A stretch of DNA of 64,000 bases from Wuchereria bancrofti (Eukaryota > Nematoda > Chromadorea > Rhabditida > Onchocercidae): contig SSBO01000003.1 in the NCBI GenBank assembly GCA_005281725.1, positions 188,883 to 252,882 of the forward strand, read 5' to 3'. Made by a program: the position numbers and the translations under genes. Under the pieces are notes generated by a model, which worked only from the letters and a program-made list of their open reading frames with translations, had not been told where the DNA came from and did no database searches. Shown piece by piece: positions 14,601 through 28,300 of this stretch. The first letter of the stretch is position 1; each line of letters opens with the position of its first letter.

Positions 14601-15515
14601 AAAAAAAAAAAAGATGGAAAAAAAGAAATGAATTTTAAATTGATAAAAAAGTTTTTTTCTTAAATTTTTTTTTTCCAAAAAACAAATAGAATATTATTAT
14701 CAATTGGAGGAAGAATTCTAAGAATTAATCATTCCAAAATTCTATCATTGATGTTTTATCAGTAAAAATATTTGTGATAAATATTTGTTTAATTCATAAA
14801 ATGCAAATAATTCTTAAAATACTTAGAATTTAGAGAGGGGTAAATTAATTTGTAGTAATTGTGCAATGTTTTAAAAATTATTTCATATGATTGATTATAT
14901 ATGATCAAAATTTATAAATCATTTTCATTTCCTATCATCAATAATCAATAATCAAAAAAAAAAAATTTTCCAAATTCAACAAGATTACATCTTTTTGAAT
15001 TTGGAAAATCATTGAGAAATCACTCCAAAAAATTGCTATGAAATTGAGTGATACTTAATAATGCAACAATTTTATATGTAACAAATTAATAAAATATTAA
15101 ATAAAATGATAATAATCAAATATAAAATATTATAATTGAAATATATAGTAAAAATAACTAAATTAAAATGGAACTTTTTTCCTTTTCGTATTTAAAATTC
15201 ATTTCTATGATTTATTATTTATAGTAATTTTTTGCAAATAATTTAAGAAATGAATGATAAAATGAGAATGATTGACAATTTTGTGCATAATATGTATGGT
15301 ATGGTGTGAAATGATTAAAAGGAAATGAAAAGATCATTGATGAGATATGATACGATATGATATGATATGATAAACATTTGTGACGTCAGCGATATTTTGC
15401 TTACTTCTGTATATTTCAAAATTTTATTTGAATTATATCGATTGGCTTATTTGAAAAATGTTTAGCTCTTTCATCAATATCATTCTTTGTACAGACACAT
15501 ACAGGCAATCGTAAA
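11641..15515. other. AT-rich intergenic, low complexity
   Basis: Dominated by A and T homopolymers, plus a GA/AG tract at 11850-11900 and a CT tract at 13643-13663. A GC-richer island at about 11675-11760 is open on the minus strand but lacks a good acceptor. A perfect CRE-type octamer tgacgtca lies at 15381-15388. Confidence 0.55.
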
Positions 15516-15602
15516 CATACACACATACATACATATATACAAATACACACATACACACACACATACATACACACATACACAGGCATACATATATATATGT
15601 AT
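15516..15602. repeat. (CA)/(CATA)n microsatellite
   Basis: Alternating acacatac and cacac units run up to an atatatat stretch, directly before the TATC array. Confidence 0.85.
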
Positions 15603-15688
15603 AGACTGTAGACTAATAGTTTTACTGCCGAATTGCCATCATCGTCGTCGTCATCTCCGATTATTCATCGCTTCATCCATTCATCCAT

Positions 15689-16127
<439 letters not shown>

Positions 16128-17361
16128 GTCAGTCGGGTTCAATCCAATTCTAAACAACAAGGTAATAGTTATCATTATCACTTAACCCATTAATTACTTA
16201 ATTAATTACTGATTAAGAAGAAAGAATCTATGTTAACTAAATATTAGTATCCATTTTATTCTTCTCTTCTTTTTCTTTCTTTTTTTTATTCTTTCTTCAT
16301 TTTACGTTCGTTCTATTCATTCTTTTCTTTTCAATTATCCAAAAAAAAAAAATTTTTTTTTATTTTTAAAATCCTATTTCTATATTTCGAATGTGAAATA
16401 AATTCTCTTTTATCACTTCTTTCCTTTTTTTTTTTCTCTCTCTCTCTCTAAAATTATTAATCGTTTTTCTTTCCTTCTTTCTTCTAATATTTACCAATGA
16501 ATTGATTAAATTATCAATCATTGATTAATTATAATTTTGTAAAATTTGAATTAATTTATGTAGTTGATAATTAATTTAATTTGTGATAATTATTTAATAT
16601 TTTTCATAAATTGCGTAACTAATTTTTTTAGAGTATATTTGATAATTTTTTTTTTTTTTTTATCAGTTACTACTCTTTTTTTACCAATTATAAATGAGAA
16701 TAAAAAGGAAAATTTATTACGAATCTTCCTCCTTTTTTTTTTTTTTTCCACCATTTTGCATTCCGTTGATTTGTCTTCTTTTCTTACATTGGGCAGAGAG
16801 AGAGATATGTCTGTATCTGTATGTAACATCGGGTATGTGTGTGTATGTGTCTGTCTGTGTATGTCTGTTTGTATCTTTACATATCGATGGGTATGTATGT
16901 ATGTATGTCCGTCCGTCCTTCAAATAATTCAACTTTTTCAAATATCTTGCTAGTTTCTTTACATCATTTTATTCATTTTTAAACTTCTACTCGATGATCT
17001 CATCTTCAATGTCATTTGTATTTCATTTCAAATACATTTATTAGTATTATTATTGTTACTACTACAATTATTGCTAGTACAATAACAATAATAATTGCTA
17101 CTATTAATTTTACTATTACTTTTACTAGTTCTATTATTATTAACAGTAATATTACTAATTGTTAAAAAGAGTGTCTTTTTTTTTTGTGATGAAAAAACGA
17201 GAAAAAAAATGTCTTTTTTTTTTGACTAAGAAAAAAATCAATTTACTAACATAATGTAAAATCTTTTCAATGATAAAAAAATTGTTGTTGAAAAGATTTG
17301 TTAAAATTCGTATTTATAAAATGAAAAATTATTTAATAATAATAATTAGAAAATGGGGAAA

Positions 17362-17401
<40 letters not shown>

Positions 17402-19321
17402 AAGAGGGAAAGAAAAGAAAAAAGCATCAGTAAATGATTTACTTCCCAGATGTAAATTTAGAGGAAATTTTCATAACTTTAGCAAAAAGAAGCAAATTAT
17501 TATTGCTTTTATTCGCTAGCTCTTTAGCGTAATTAATTATAAATTTCATTACGAGAAGAGAAAAAAAGATTGGGAAAAGGAAAAAGTTAAAATAATTGAA
17601 AAAGTTGATAAGAAAAAAGTGAAAAAAAAAAGACTGGAAAAAAGAGAAAAAATTTTCGAAATTGGCTAAAAAAACAAAAAAAAAAAATTAGAAATTACAA
17701 AAAAAAAAAAAAATCTTATTTGCAGTCTTTTCTTTTAAAATCTTTTCTAACTTTACTCTCACTTTATATCTAATATTATCAGTGATAACAGTAGTAAATA
17801 ATAATAATTGATAATAATAATAATGATGATAACAATGACGATAATAATGGTAGTAATGATAATGATAATTGTAACTAATAAATGAATGAACCATAATTAA
17901 ATATAATTTCAATATATTCTTCCTTCTTATCTTTTTCTCTATTTTTTTTTTACATATTACCATTCATATTATATATTACATATATCGTTTTTTTTTATTT
18001 CATTCAGTTTAAAATATTCTGATCTTCTCTCTCTCTCTCTCCCTCTCTCCCTCCCTCTCTCTCTTTATCTCTTAGTGATTATCTATCAAAATTTGCTCCA
18101 TCTAACTTTTCAAATAGCTAAATTATCACCTTTTCTCTCTCCCTCTATCTCTCTCTCTCTCTCTCTTTGTCTCTTAGTGACTATTTATCAAAATTTGCTT
18201 CATCTAACTTTTCAAATAGCTAAATTATCACCTTTTTTCTCCCTCTCTCCCTCCCCTCTCTCTCTCTCCTATCCTTCTCCCTCCTCTTTTTTCATAATTC
18301 TCCTTTCCTCCTCCTCCTCCTCCTCTATCATTGTGATCATTCTTTCTTCTCTTCATTTCAACTACCCTTTCAGCAAATCAAATCGACCTCCAATTGATGA
18401 CAACGATGCTGACGACGACAAAACTTCAGCAAACGATGATGTTGACAGTCGTGTCATATACCATAAGCACGACAGTGTCAACCTTTCCTATCCTTTTCCT
18501 TTTTTTTTTTTTTTTTTTTGATAAATTAGAAAGCTGATGGTAATTACTGTACTATGATAATTACTGTATTATCATTTTATATTCATTCAAATTTAAATTT
18601 CTACAATTTAAATTTATTTTATAAGTTCTTTTCTTTTTTCTTTGCTTTTCTTTCTAATGTATTACTGTTATTTCTTTTATAAATTATAGTAATAATATTG
18701 ATCGATTTGATTTATTATCACATTTTACAAATATTGAACAAAAATGAAAAAAAGAAATTAATTGATTAATTAATTGATATTTAATATAGTCATTATTATG
18801 TATAGTGAGAAAAAAAAATTCGAAAATGTGAAAAAAAAATTTGTATATGTAATGTTTTTTGAAAATTTGAAAAATATAATGTTTTTGAAAAAAAAAATTT
18901 TTTGAAAAAATTTGAAATTTCAATATAAAATATATACATATGTATGTATTAAGCGAGAAAAGAAAAAAAGAAAAATAATTCTAAGTTTATTTTGTTTTTT
19001 CTTTTCCTTTTTTTCTTTACCTAATTAATTCTAATAATTATTTTTTCGATTAGTCATTGGAAATGACAAAACAATCAAAGATATTACTATTATTTTTCAT
19101 TTTTCCTACCAATAATTATGAGGACGAATTCTTCATGATGTCAATAGAAATTTAATTAGAAGTTTGTGATAAATTAAATTATCAAACTTAAATGTGTAAA
19201 TCATTTGATAATTTAGCAAATTGAACAGAGCATTTTCAGCAAAATTTTTATTACTTCTTATTAGCATTTTTTTTTTTTTTTATTTTCACTTATTCCAAAT
19301 AAATTTAATTATTTTTTATTG
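16128..19321. other. AT-rich intergenic with many simple repeats
   Basis: Contains a GT/GTAT/GTCT tract at 16830-16918, ATT-type runs at 17045-17160, a GA tract at 17364-17400, (AAT/GAT)n at 17780-17880 and CT-rich sequence at 18023-18320. A segment starting cttagtga occurs twice about 102 bp apart (18071 and 18173). A candidate exon-like island lies at 18374-18490. Confidence 0.6.
18374..18490 (+). other. Exon-like island behind a strong acceptor
   Basis: A long pyrimidine tract ending ccctttcag (AG 18372-18373) precedes about 115 bp of GC-richer sequence. Two plus frames stay open, one rich in D (PPIDDNDADDDKTSANDD), the other rich in T/M/L. A minus frame is open as well. No consensus donor follows; gtgtca near 18475 is the best. 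The frame cannot be decided by eye. Confidence 0.22.
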
Positions 19322-20492
19322 AAATTTTAAATTTTCAAACTGTATATTTACATTGATATGATTGTTGTTTAATGTTAAAGTGCTAAAAATCGTTTCTAAC
19401 AACAAAGATATTTGTTGCCTAAATGATGGAACTTTAATGATAACCTAAATAATTAAATATTACAGGTAAAATAATCAATAACTTTCCCAGTGATAACAAA
19501 AAGTTAGTTAGTTAGTTAGTTAAATCAATATAGAGTATTAATGTTTAATAATGAAATAATTATTAATTTTAATTATTAATTATTTGATTAATTTTAATTA
19601 TTAATTAACAATTTAACATTTAACAGAATTCATGCATGAAATTTTTGCTTTTATTAAATTGATAGAAAAAATCTTTGATCAGGAAATTTCAAAAAAAAAA
19701 AAATAATAATAACACACCTACAGTATTTTCGGAATTATAAATGTTTGGTTTGATTTGACTGCCAACATTTGCATTTCATTTTTCTTTTTTGTCCCATATT
19801 GAAATGTTAATTTAAAAATTTTTAAATTAATGAAATATTTGGTTGGTAAAAATTAAATTTATTTCATTCTAACAATATTTGATTGCATTTACTTCTTCTG
19901 TTCAAGTTNAAATTTTAAATTTTCAAACTGTATATTTACATTGATATGATTGTTGTTTAATGTTAAAGTGCTAAAAATCGTTTCTAACAACAAAGATATT
20001 TGTTGCCTAAATGATGGAACTTTAATGATAACCTAAATAATTAAATATTACAGGTAAAATAATCAATAACTTTCCCAGTGATAACAAAAAGTTAGTTAGT
20101 TAGTTAAATTAATATAGAGTATTAATTTTTAATAGTGAAATAATTATTAATTTTAATTATTAATTATTTGATTAATTTTAATTATTAATTAACAATTTAA
20201 CATTTAACAGAATTCATGCATGAAATTTTTGCTTTTATTAAATTGATAGAAAAAATCTTTGATCAGGAAATTTCAAAAAAAAAAAAATAATAATAACACA
20301 CCTACAGTATTTTCGGAATTATAAATGTTTGGTTTGATTTGACTGCCAACATTTGCATTTCATTTTTCTTTTTTGTCCCATATTGAAATGTTAATTTAAA
20401 AATTTTTAAATTAATGAAATATTTGGTTGGTAAAAATTAAATTTATTTCATTCTAACAATATTTGATTGCATTTACTTCTTCTGTTCAAGTT
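19322..20492. repeat. Near-identical 585-bp tandem duplication abutting an N
   Basis: Copy 1 is 19322-19908 and copy 2 is 19910-20492, separated by the single N at 19909. They differ by one gtta unit and a few substitutions. The arrangement looks like two haplotypes laid end to end, although a true duplication is possible. Confidence 0.95.
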
Positions 20493-21635
20493 TTTTCTCA
20501 ATCTAAATTTTTTTCAATAAAAAAAAAAAAGAAATTTTTTCCCTTTTTTTTTTTTTAAACAAATAAATGAAATTTCCATTTAATGTTTTATAAATTTTTC
20601 AGAAGAAAGGTCTTTTTTTTTTCTTTTTCTTTACTTTTCGTAAAATGAGAAATATAATTTTTTTTTTTCGCAATCTTTTTTTTTCTTTCTTTTTTTCCGA
20701 AAAATACAATTTTGTTTGTATTACGAATTTATTAACAATGTAATTATGTAAATTTCTGATACAAACTTATTACAACAATTTATAATTTAATTCTGTTCAA
20801 TTTTAATAAAACAAAAATATTGATTGCTTCAAATATATGATATATTACTTCTTTCTTTCATTCAAAAATTTCCTTTCCTTTTTCTTTTTTTTTATTTGGA
20901 AAATTTATTTCATTTGCATTATTTTGCAAACTATCTTTTTCATCTTTTGTTTTTTTTTTTTTTTCCATAGATTTAAACACAAAATTTTTGTCAAATTTTG
21001 TCGTTTTATCTTTTCTTTTTTTTCTTTTCAAAAGGTTATTTGCGATGAAATTTCATCAAATTTTGAAATTTTCTTTACTTTACTTTACTTTAAATATTTG
21101 ATTTTTTTTTTAATAAAAATAAAAGTATCAATCTTTACATATACATATATTAAAAAGAGTGGGTTTAAATTCCGCCTCATTTATTTAATTTTTGGTCTTT
21201 TTCTTTTCTTTTTCTTTTTTTTTTTTTTTTTTGCAATGATGTCATCTGCAAATTGCACCGCCATTTATTGAAATGATTGCAAAATTGTTGATATGCAAAT
21301 TGTTTGCATTTTGTCTTCCTAAAAACTTCCCCAATTTCCTTATCTGTTATCATTCTCAAATTTAATTTGAATATTTCCTCATTTCATTCTCTTGTTTCTT
21401 TATTTCATTGCTTTACTCATCATCATCATCATCATTTGTTATCTTTTTAAAATATCAATTAGCTTGTCATGTTTAATTTTTTTTTTTCCTTTTTTCTATT
21501 CAACAAAACAAATCATTTGATGAGTACATTTTTATATCTTATTTATTTTTTCACATTTTTTAAATGGTTCATTTTTTTTTCTTTTTCAAATGAATCTAAT
21601 TAACACATTCCGCCATATTTTTTGCGCCATATAAG

Positions 21636-21724
21636 CGGTAGATCTTGAGACGGATGTACGTGAAATCATGTCGTATAATATTAAATTCCATGAGATCACG
21701 TTACATCCGTCTCAATATCTTAGC
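21636..21724. repeat. Palindromic element, copy 1
   Basis: Arms ttgagacggatgta...(21646-) and their complement ending at 21716 pair over about 19 bp with one bulge. The stem extends imperfectly on both sides, and the loop is about 25 nt. A related element lies at 27128. It could be a small MITE or a structured RNA. Confidence 0.75.
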
Positions 21725-24700
21725 TGCTATTACCGTTACAATATTATAATTCTTCCATTAATTTAATTTAATTCGAAAAAAAAAAAATTTTTTTTTTATT
21801 TGTTAATAATTTTATCCTTTCTTCTCTTTCTTTTTTTTTTTTTTTGTTTCTTCCAAAAATTTAACATAAAGAAATGAGAAAAGTTCAATGAAAGAAGAAA
21901 AGAAGAAAATTTTTTGAAGAATTCAATCTTTTCATTTCTTTTCAAGTTTAGTCTTTATCACACAAACATAATTATTATTAAAAAATGGTAAAAAAAAAAA
22001 AATGTTTGTTAGAAATAAATGTTAAAATTTTTATAAAATTACATTTCCATAACATATTATCATGTATTATTTTCCATTGATATATTATTATTCTATGTTG
22101 TTTTTGCTTAAATATTCATTCAATTATTGAAGTTTTTTAAAATTGTTAAATAGATCAAATTCTCTTATTTGTTCTAACATGATAATATTTTTTAAAAAAA
22201 AAAGAAAAAGTGATTTGATCATTATTTATTGATCATTGTTATTGTTACTGTCATTATTGTAGTTATGATCATTGCAATTATTATTATTATTATTATTAGT
22301 TATTGCTGTTTTAGTCATCATTATTATCATTAATTTATTATTACTATCATTGTAATAGTCGTCATCCATCATTATCATCACATCCCTTTTATTATACGCA
22401 CCCGTATTTTAATAGTATTATATGCACATTTATCATCATGAAAAATGTGAAATGATATTGTGAAATGTAGCTATGATAGATAAAATTTAGGTCAACAATG
22501 ACAAACATCCGTCTGATTTCTGATTCAAGGTGACAGTCATCCATTTTCTCTATATTCTCGTCCTAACCCTTCTGGAATCCTCAATGATAGTAGACAAATG
22601 AATCATTCAGTGATCGAGACCACAAACTAATCATGAATTCATCATCGGAAATGATTGTGATGAGAAAGGATGATAGAGAGAAAAGAGGAAATCAGACTAA
22701 AGTTTGAATGATTATAAAACTATTGTAAAATTTTCTTGTTTCATTGTTATATTTCTAAAATTTTGAAGCTTATTTGATTTGATAAATTTGATCAATCTTA
22801 CCACATGTAAACTAATTATTGTTATCCTCTGAATTATTTCTAATTTTTTCTTCCAATTTATTTTTGCTATCAGTTTTCTATTTTCAAAATTTGATCTTTC
22901 ATTAATGATTAATGGTGGTAAATTTCAATTCCATATTTTTTATAATAATACTTATGCGTAATATGTTTTAAAGATTTTTACATTTAGCATTAGTAATATT
23001 TTTAATTTCATCTCTTTTCAAGCGATAACTTATATTTTTTAAACGAAATTTATTTTTTTATATTTAAAAGAAATGAAAAATTACTAAAATGAAATATTAA
23101 TGATTGAAAAAAAAAAAAGAAAAGATTAATACTATTAATATATAAAGTAGCCAATATCATTATCAAATTTTCATTGCTTATTTCATTTTTACTTCATTTA
23201 AATTTAAAAGAAAAATTTCCTTTTCTTTTTTTTTTCTTTTTTTAACAAATATATTTAGCTAAATTTTAAATGCTTTCTGATAACTTCCAAAATCAACGAA
23301 GGAAAAAATGTAATAATACAAAATCGTTTATTGTTTGTCGTAAAAATTTTGCACCATAAATTTCTTTGTAGTATGCAAATTTTTGCCTTCTTTCTACATT
23401 TCTAGCAGATAAAAGAAGTGAAAGAAAAAAAAAAGAAAGGAAAGAAAAGAAAAGAAAAAAAAAAAGAAACTATGCAATAATTAATACATAAATGTAAAAT
23501 ATTATGGGAATTATAGTTATTTCCTCCTTTTCATTCAAATATTTTATTTTATTTACATATTAGATAGAAAGAAAAAAAGTATTTATTTAAAATATAAGGG
23601 AGAAAATGATAAATAAGAAGATGAAAGAATAAAAAGAAAAATGGAAATTAAGAATAGCTCTTGAAGAGGTTAAAGGTTAGATAGAAATAAGAAATAAAAG
23701 AAAAGGAAGGAAAATTGAAAGATTTACGATGAAAGATTTAAGAAAGAAAGAAAGAAAGAATGAAGCAAAGATTATTTATATATTTGAAATGAAAATTATA
23801 TATAATTTTTTCTTTTTGTTTTTTTTTTGCTCAAAAAAATATTTTATATTAGATAGAAAGAAGAAAGAAAAGTATTTATTAAAATATAGCTAATATTTAA
23901 TTTAATTCCGTTATTATAATATGAGTAAAAAATTTAATCTGAAATTAAGTTAATGAAAATAGTAGATGAATATATTGCTATCAAGGAGAATTATAGGTAG
24001 ATAAAAATATATACATCCAAATATTCTATAGTATAGGAAATGATTAAAGATAGAGAAATTCTTTTATAAAAAAAAATAAATAAATAAAAGTAAATAAAAA
24101 TATAAGAGAAAAGTAAAAAATAAAAGAGAAAAAAAAAAGGAAGGTAACAAATAATACTTGTAAAAAAAGAAGAAAACTGTTATCCAAACATAAAGTTTAT
24201 AATTTTGTTAACTATTATAAAAAAAAACAAGCAGAAATTGTTTTAATTTGTAGTGAAGTTAGTGAGAAGAAACTAGTTGTAAACAAATTGACAACAAAAA
24301 TTATTATAAGCCTAAAGATTGGATTTAGATTAGAATTTTTTCTTAGAATTATTTGTTGATTTCTTTTTTTTCTGTTTTCCTTTCTTTTTTTTTAGCTTAA
24401 GATTGAAATAGTAAATATATATGTGATAGAATAGATTTTAAAATTTTACATTTAAAAAAAAAAAAGATTTAACTATAATTGTTTATTTGTTATTTATCGA
24501 GTAGTGATTTTTTCTTTTTTTTTTTTCAAAATATCGAACTAATTTCTTTCTTTTTTTTTTTTGTTTTATTTTTGTATATATTTCATCTTGAATTTATGTA
24601 TTGTTCAAAAATTTATTTAATCAAATTATTTTTATCATCAATTTTAAATTGAAATTATTTTCTTTAAAAAAAAAAAAAGAAACTTTCCCATATTGTCTGT

Positions 24701-24729
24701 TTATCTCTGTTTTTGTTGTTTATTCCCAG

Positions 24730-24805
24730 ACAATTCTTTCGATACTGAAAATGGTACACGCATTGATGAATGGATGGATGGATGCCTTCGATCGTATGGA
24801 AGGAA
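24730..24805 (+). other. Candidate internal exon
   Basis: A strong acceptor (tattcccag, AG 24728-24729) precedes 76 nt that read, from phase 1, NSFDTENGTRIDEWMDGCLR then SYGR, up to a gtatga donor at 24806. Without splicing, the frame runs on to a stop at 24841-24843. The entry phase matches the exit phase of the candidate first exon at 10039. I recognise no domain. Confidence 0.3.
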
Positions 24806-25072
24806 GTATGAATCATTTTTAAAAAAATTTGAAAATTTATTAAATTAACTGATATTATATAATTTTAATTATTATTTATTTCTTTTTTTTTTTTTCATAA
24901 TTCTAATTATTATTTATTTATTCATATTTTGAAATAATATAATTCTAAAGAAAAATTTTAAATATGCAATAAATTGTGTTTTGCATTTTTGATTTTATTG
25001 GAAAGTTTAGAAATTATCATATTTTTGGTGTAAAAAATTTGAAAAAATCATTTTCTGTTAAGTTCATGAATG

Positions 25073-25355
25073 TTTATCATATTGATATAAGGTAAGAAAT
25101 TTTTTTATCATACTGATATAAGGTAAGAAATTTATTTATCATATTGATATAAGGTAAGAAATTTATTTATCATATTGATATAAGATAAGAAATTTATTTA
25201 TCATATTGATATAAGGTAAGAAATTTTTAATCATACTGATATAAGGTAAGATTTTTTATCATACTGATATAAGGTAAGAAATTTATTTATCATACTGATA
25301 TAAGGTAAGAAATTTATTTATCATATTGATATAAGGTAAGAAATTTATTTATTAT
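25073..25355. repeat. About 33-bp tandem repeat, 9 copies
   Basis: The unit is tttatcatattgatataagg followed by taagaaattta, with a c/t variant and small deletions in the middle copies. It contains the string ggtaag, a donor-like motif, in eight of the nine copies. Confidence 0.95.
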
Positions 25356-28300
25356 AGTTTAGCTATTAACACTGTTAACAATTTTGCTTTTAATTATCTT
25401 TCATTAATTAATTTTACACAATTTTTTACTTTTTACTTTTTATTAGTTTAATTATTCTTTTTCTGTTTTGTTTTCTTCCTTTTGTTTTTTTCAACTTATT
25501 GATGTGGAATAATTTATTTTCGTTTAGATTATATCAAATAACTTTTAGTTGGTGAATTTTATATTTCGAAACAATTCATTTCATTCCTTCTTTTTTTTCC
25601 CTGAATTTTTAACTTTTACAATATTCTCAATTATAGGATAAGAAATAAATTTTTCTCTTTTTATTTGATAAAAAAAAAATATCAAAATTTTATCAAGTAT
25701 GATAATATTTTTATACTGAAATATCAAGAAAACTTTGTTTATTTGTTGGTTGAAAAAAGTAGGAAAAACTGCTATGAAATTTTCTTATCTTTAAAATGAT
25801 CTCTTCTAGTTACCTATTTAATTAGGTTAATGAAGTGAGAAAAATGTAAATAGAAAGTTTAAAAGTAGAAGTAAGTAAGTAAATAAGTAAGCAAATTCAT
25901 ATTTGTAATATATTTATAAATATTTATATAATACATATATACTTAAAATATTTGTCCTAATTATCTGGACAAATTTGTAATTTCATTTTTCAAATTTTTT
26001 CTTTTTCTAATTTCAATTTAAAAAATTTGTTATTTAGACTAAGCAAGCATTTGTCTTTTAAGCATTTTGTACCTTTTACATTTTGTGATGATTACTTCAA
26101 CATTTATTTCAAACATTTCATTTTTTTTTTTTTTTTTTAAACATAAAAATTATTATTTTTTTTTTTTTGCTGCTATTTCATCGTTTCTTTTATTCGTTTG
26201 ATTTTTCTTTTCTTTTCTTTTCTTTTCTTTTTTTCCTTTTTGCTTATTTAAATCTTTTCTATCACTTAGTGATTTTATTTTTTTTCTTTACTTTTTTTTT
26301 TTTTTTTTTTTGTTGCACTATTTGTTCATTTATTGGTTGCATTTATCGTTTTTTCATTGTGTTAGTGTGCCTGTTAGTGCTTGGATTGTTGCTACTAATT
26401 TGTTAATTTAAATATTTTAAAAGAAAAAAAAAATTTTTTTTTTTTCACTTTTGTCATTAATGAAAAAAAAAAAAAAAAGAATGAAAAATTAGTTCATCTC
26501 AATTTATTCATGTAAAATCATTTTGAACTCATTGATCTTATTGATCTATCTATTTTGAAAAATTACTATCAGATTAATTATTGGAAAAAGAAAAAGGAAG
26601 AATTTTTACATTTGTTAATGAACAATTTTAATATATTTGAATATTTATTATATTTTAAACACTTTGTTTTCTTTTTAATTTTATAAAATAAATTTATTTT
26701 TATAAATTTAATTTTTATCAATTATTTTGTTATGCATTATAAATGGGAAATTTTCAGTTATTAATAATTTTGCTTTTTGTAATAAAATTTTGATTTAATT
26801 AATTTACAGAAATGAAAACGATGAAAGAATGTTTATTAAATGAAAAAGTGAAGAAAAAAAATTTTTTTTTCAGATTCTTAAAATTTTGTGTTTTATTTGA
26901 GCTTTTTCAATTTGATATAATTTTGATTAAATTCACAAAAAAAAAAAATCGCTACCTTTTAATTTCTATCTATTTCTACTATTCTAACAACTAATCAGAT
27001 AGGTGATCAATCAATCAATCAATTGATCAATCAATTAATCAATCAATCCCGATCAATCATTTTTCCTTTCTTTCTCGCGTCATCTTTTTTTTGTTGAAAT
27101 GAAAAAAAGAAATACTTTGAAACGATTTTCAATACGGATGTGCTTGTATATCATGTACTACATGAAATGAAATCATGAGATCATGCCACATCCGTCTTGA
27201 CGATTGCTAAATTTCTTTTAAAATTTCAATTTTCATTATTTTCTCTATTTAAAATTTTATATTCATTATTTTCTAAAATACTTTTTTTTTTTTTTCATTA
27301 ATGAAAGCAAATGTAAATAAGTAAACAAAAGAAAAAAGCACAAATAAACAAATATGATTATAACAAATATAATTTATAAACTTTTTGCTAAATTCATGAA
27401 TTTATATATTACAAAATAATGTTAAATTGTTTGCTAATTCGTAATAAACAATAATAGAATTTTCATAATTAATACAATTAGTTATGTATAATTTTAACAT
27501 TAATAAGCCAAGCAATTAATTAAATTCGGATTAGTTTGATTATTTTAAAATTCAAATTGATCAATAAAATAGTTTTTTTTTTTTTCTTTTTCTGATAAAT
27601 TTCACATTCTAAAATAATATTGTTAATTATTAAAAAGAGGCAAAAAAATTAGAAACATTATCTTTTATCATTATCATTGTATGATATATGCTTATCATAA
27701 TATGGCTTATCAGATGTATCGTTTTGCTTGCTTGACTTTTTCATTTAACAAATAAAACTTTGAAAAATGAAATGTTTACTTACATTAATACTAAATGATT
27801 TACTTAGTAAATGATTACTTACATTAATATTTCTATGCTATTATCGTCATATATGACATTAAAATTTCAAAAAATATATGTTGAAAAGAAAAGCAATGAC
27901 GAATTTTTGAATATTTGAAATATGGCGAAAAGAAAATGAAAAAATTGAAGTTTGCACTAATTTTGTTGTAAATTTTAATGAATAATAATAAATTTGTATC
28001 ACAGTAAAGTGATAATGTTTTTTATCAAATATCAAATAAGACAATAATTATCAAATTAATAAAACTTTTTTTTTTTTAATTACCACAAAAAAAAATTAAT
28101 TACTAAAAGAAAAATATTCTCGTTTTGGTAATTAATGATAAATCGGTATGAAAATTTACATATTACTTTGCATAATATGAAATAAGTGTAAATAATTTTT
28201 TGCTATTTTTTAGCAATTGTTAATTTGTATACAATTTTTGCATAAAATCATATTTTTTTTTATTTTTTATTATTTTTTTAATATTTTTTTCAACAAAATT

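Larger units (their letters stand above)
20493..25072. other. AT-rich intergenic with two GC-richer islands
   Basis: Mostly poly-T/poly-A and AG-rich sequence. Islands at 21225-21360 (open on minus) and 22495-22700 (open on both strands) have no clear splice sites. The palindromic element at 21636-21724 and the candidate exon at 24730 are listed separately. Confidence 0.5.

Noticed and set aside
15381..15388. Perfect CRE octamer tgacgtca
   Set aside because: An isolated 8-mer far from any supported promoter; expected by chance at this scale.
20837..21271. 144-codon phenylalanine-rich frame
   Set aside because: Arises from T homopolymers; no family resemblance or regulatory context.
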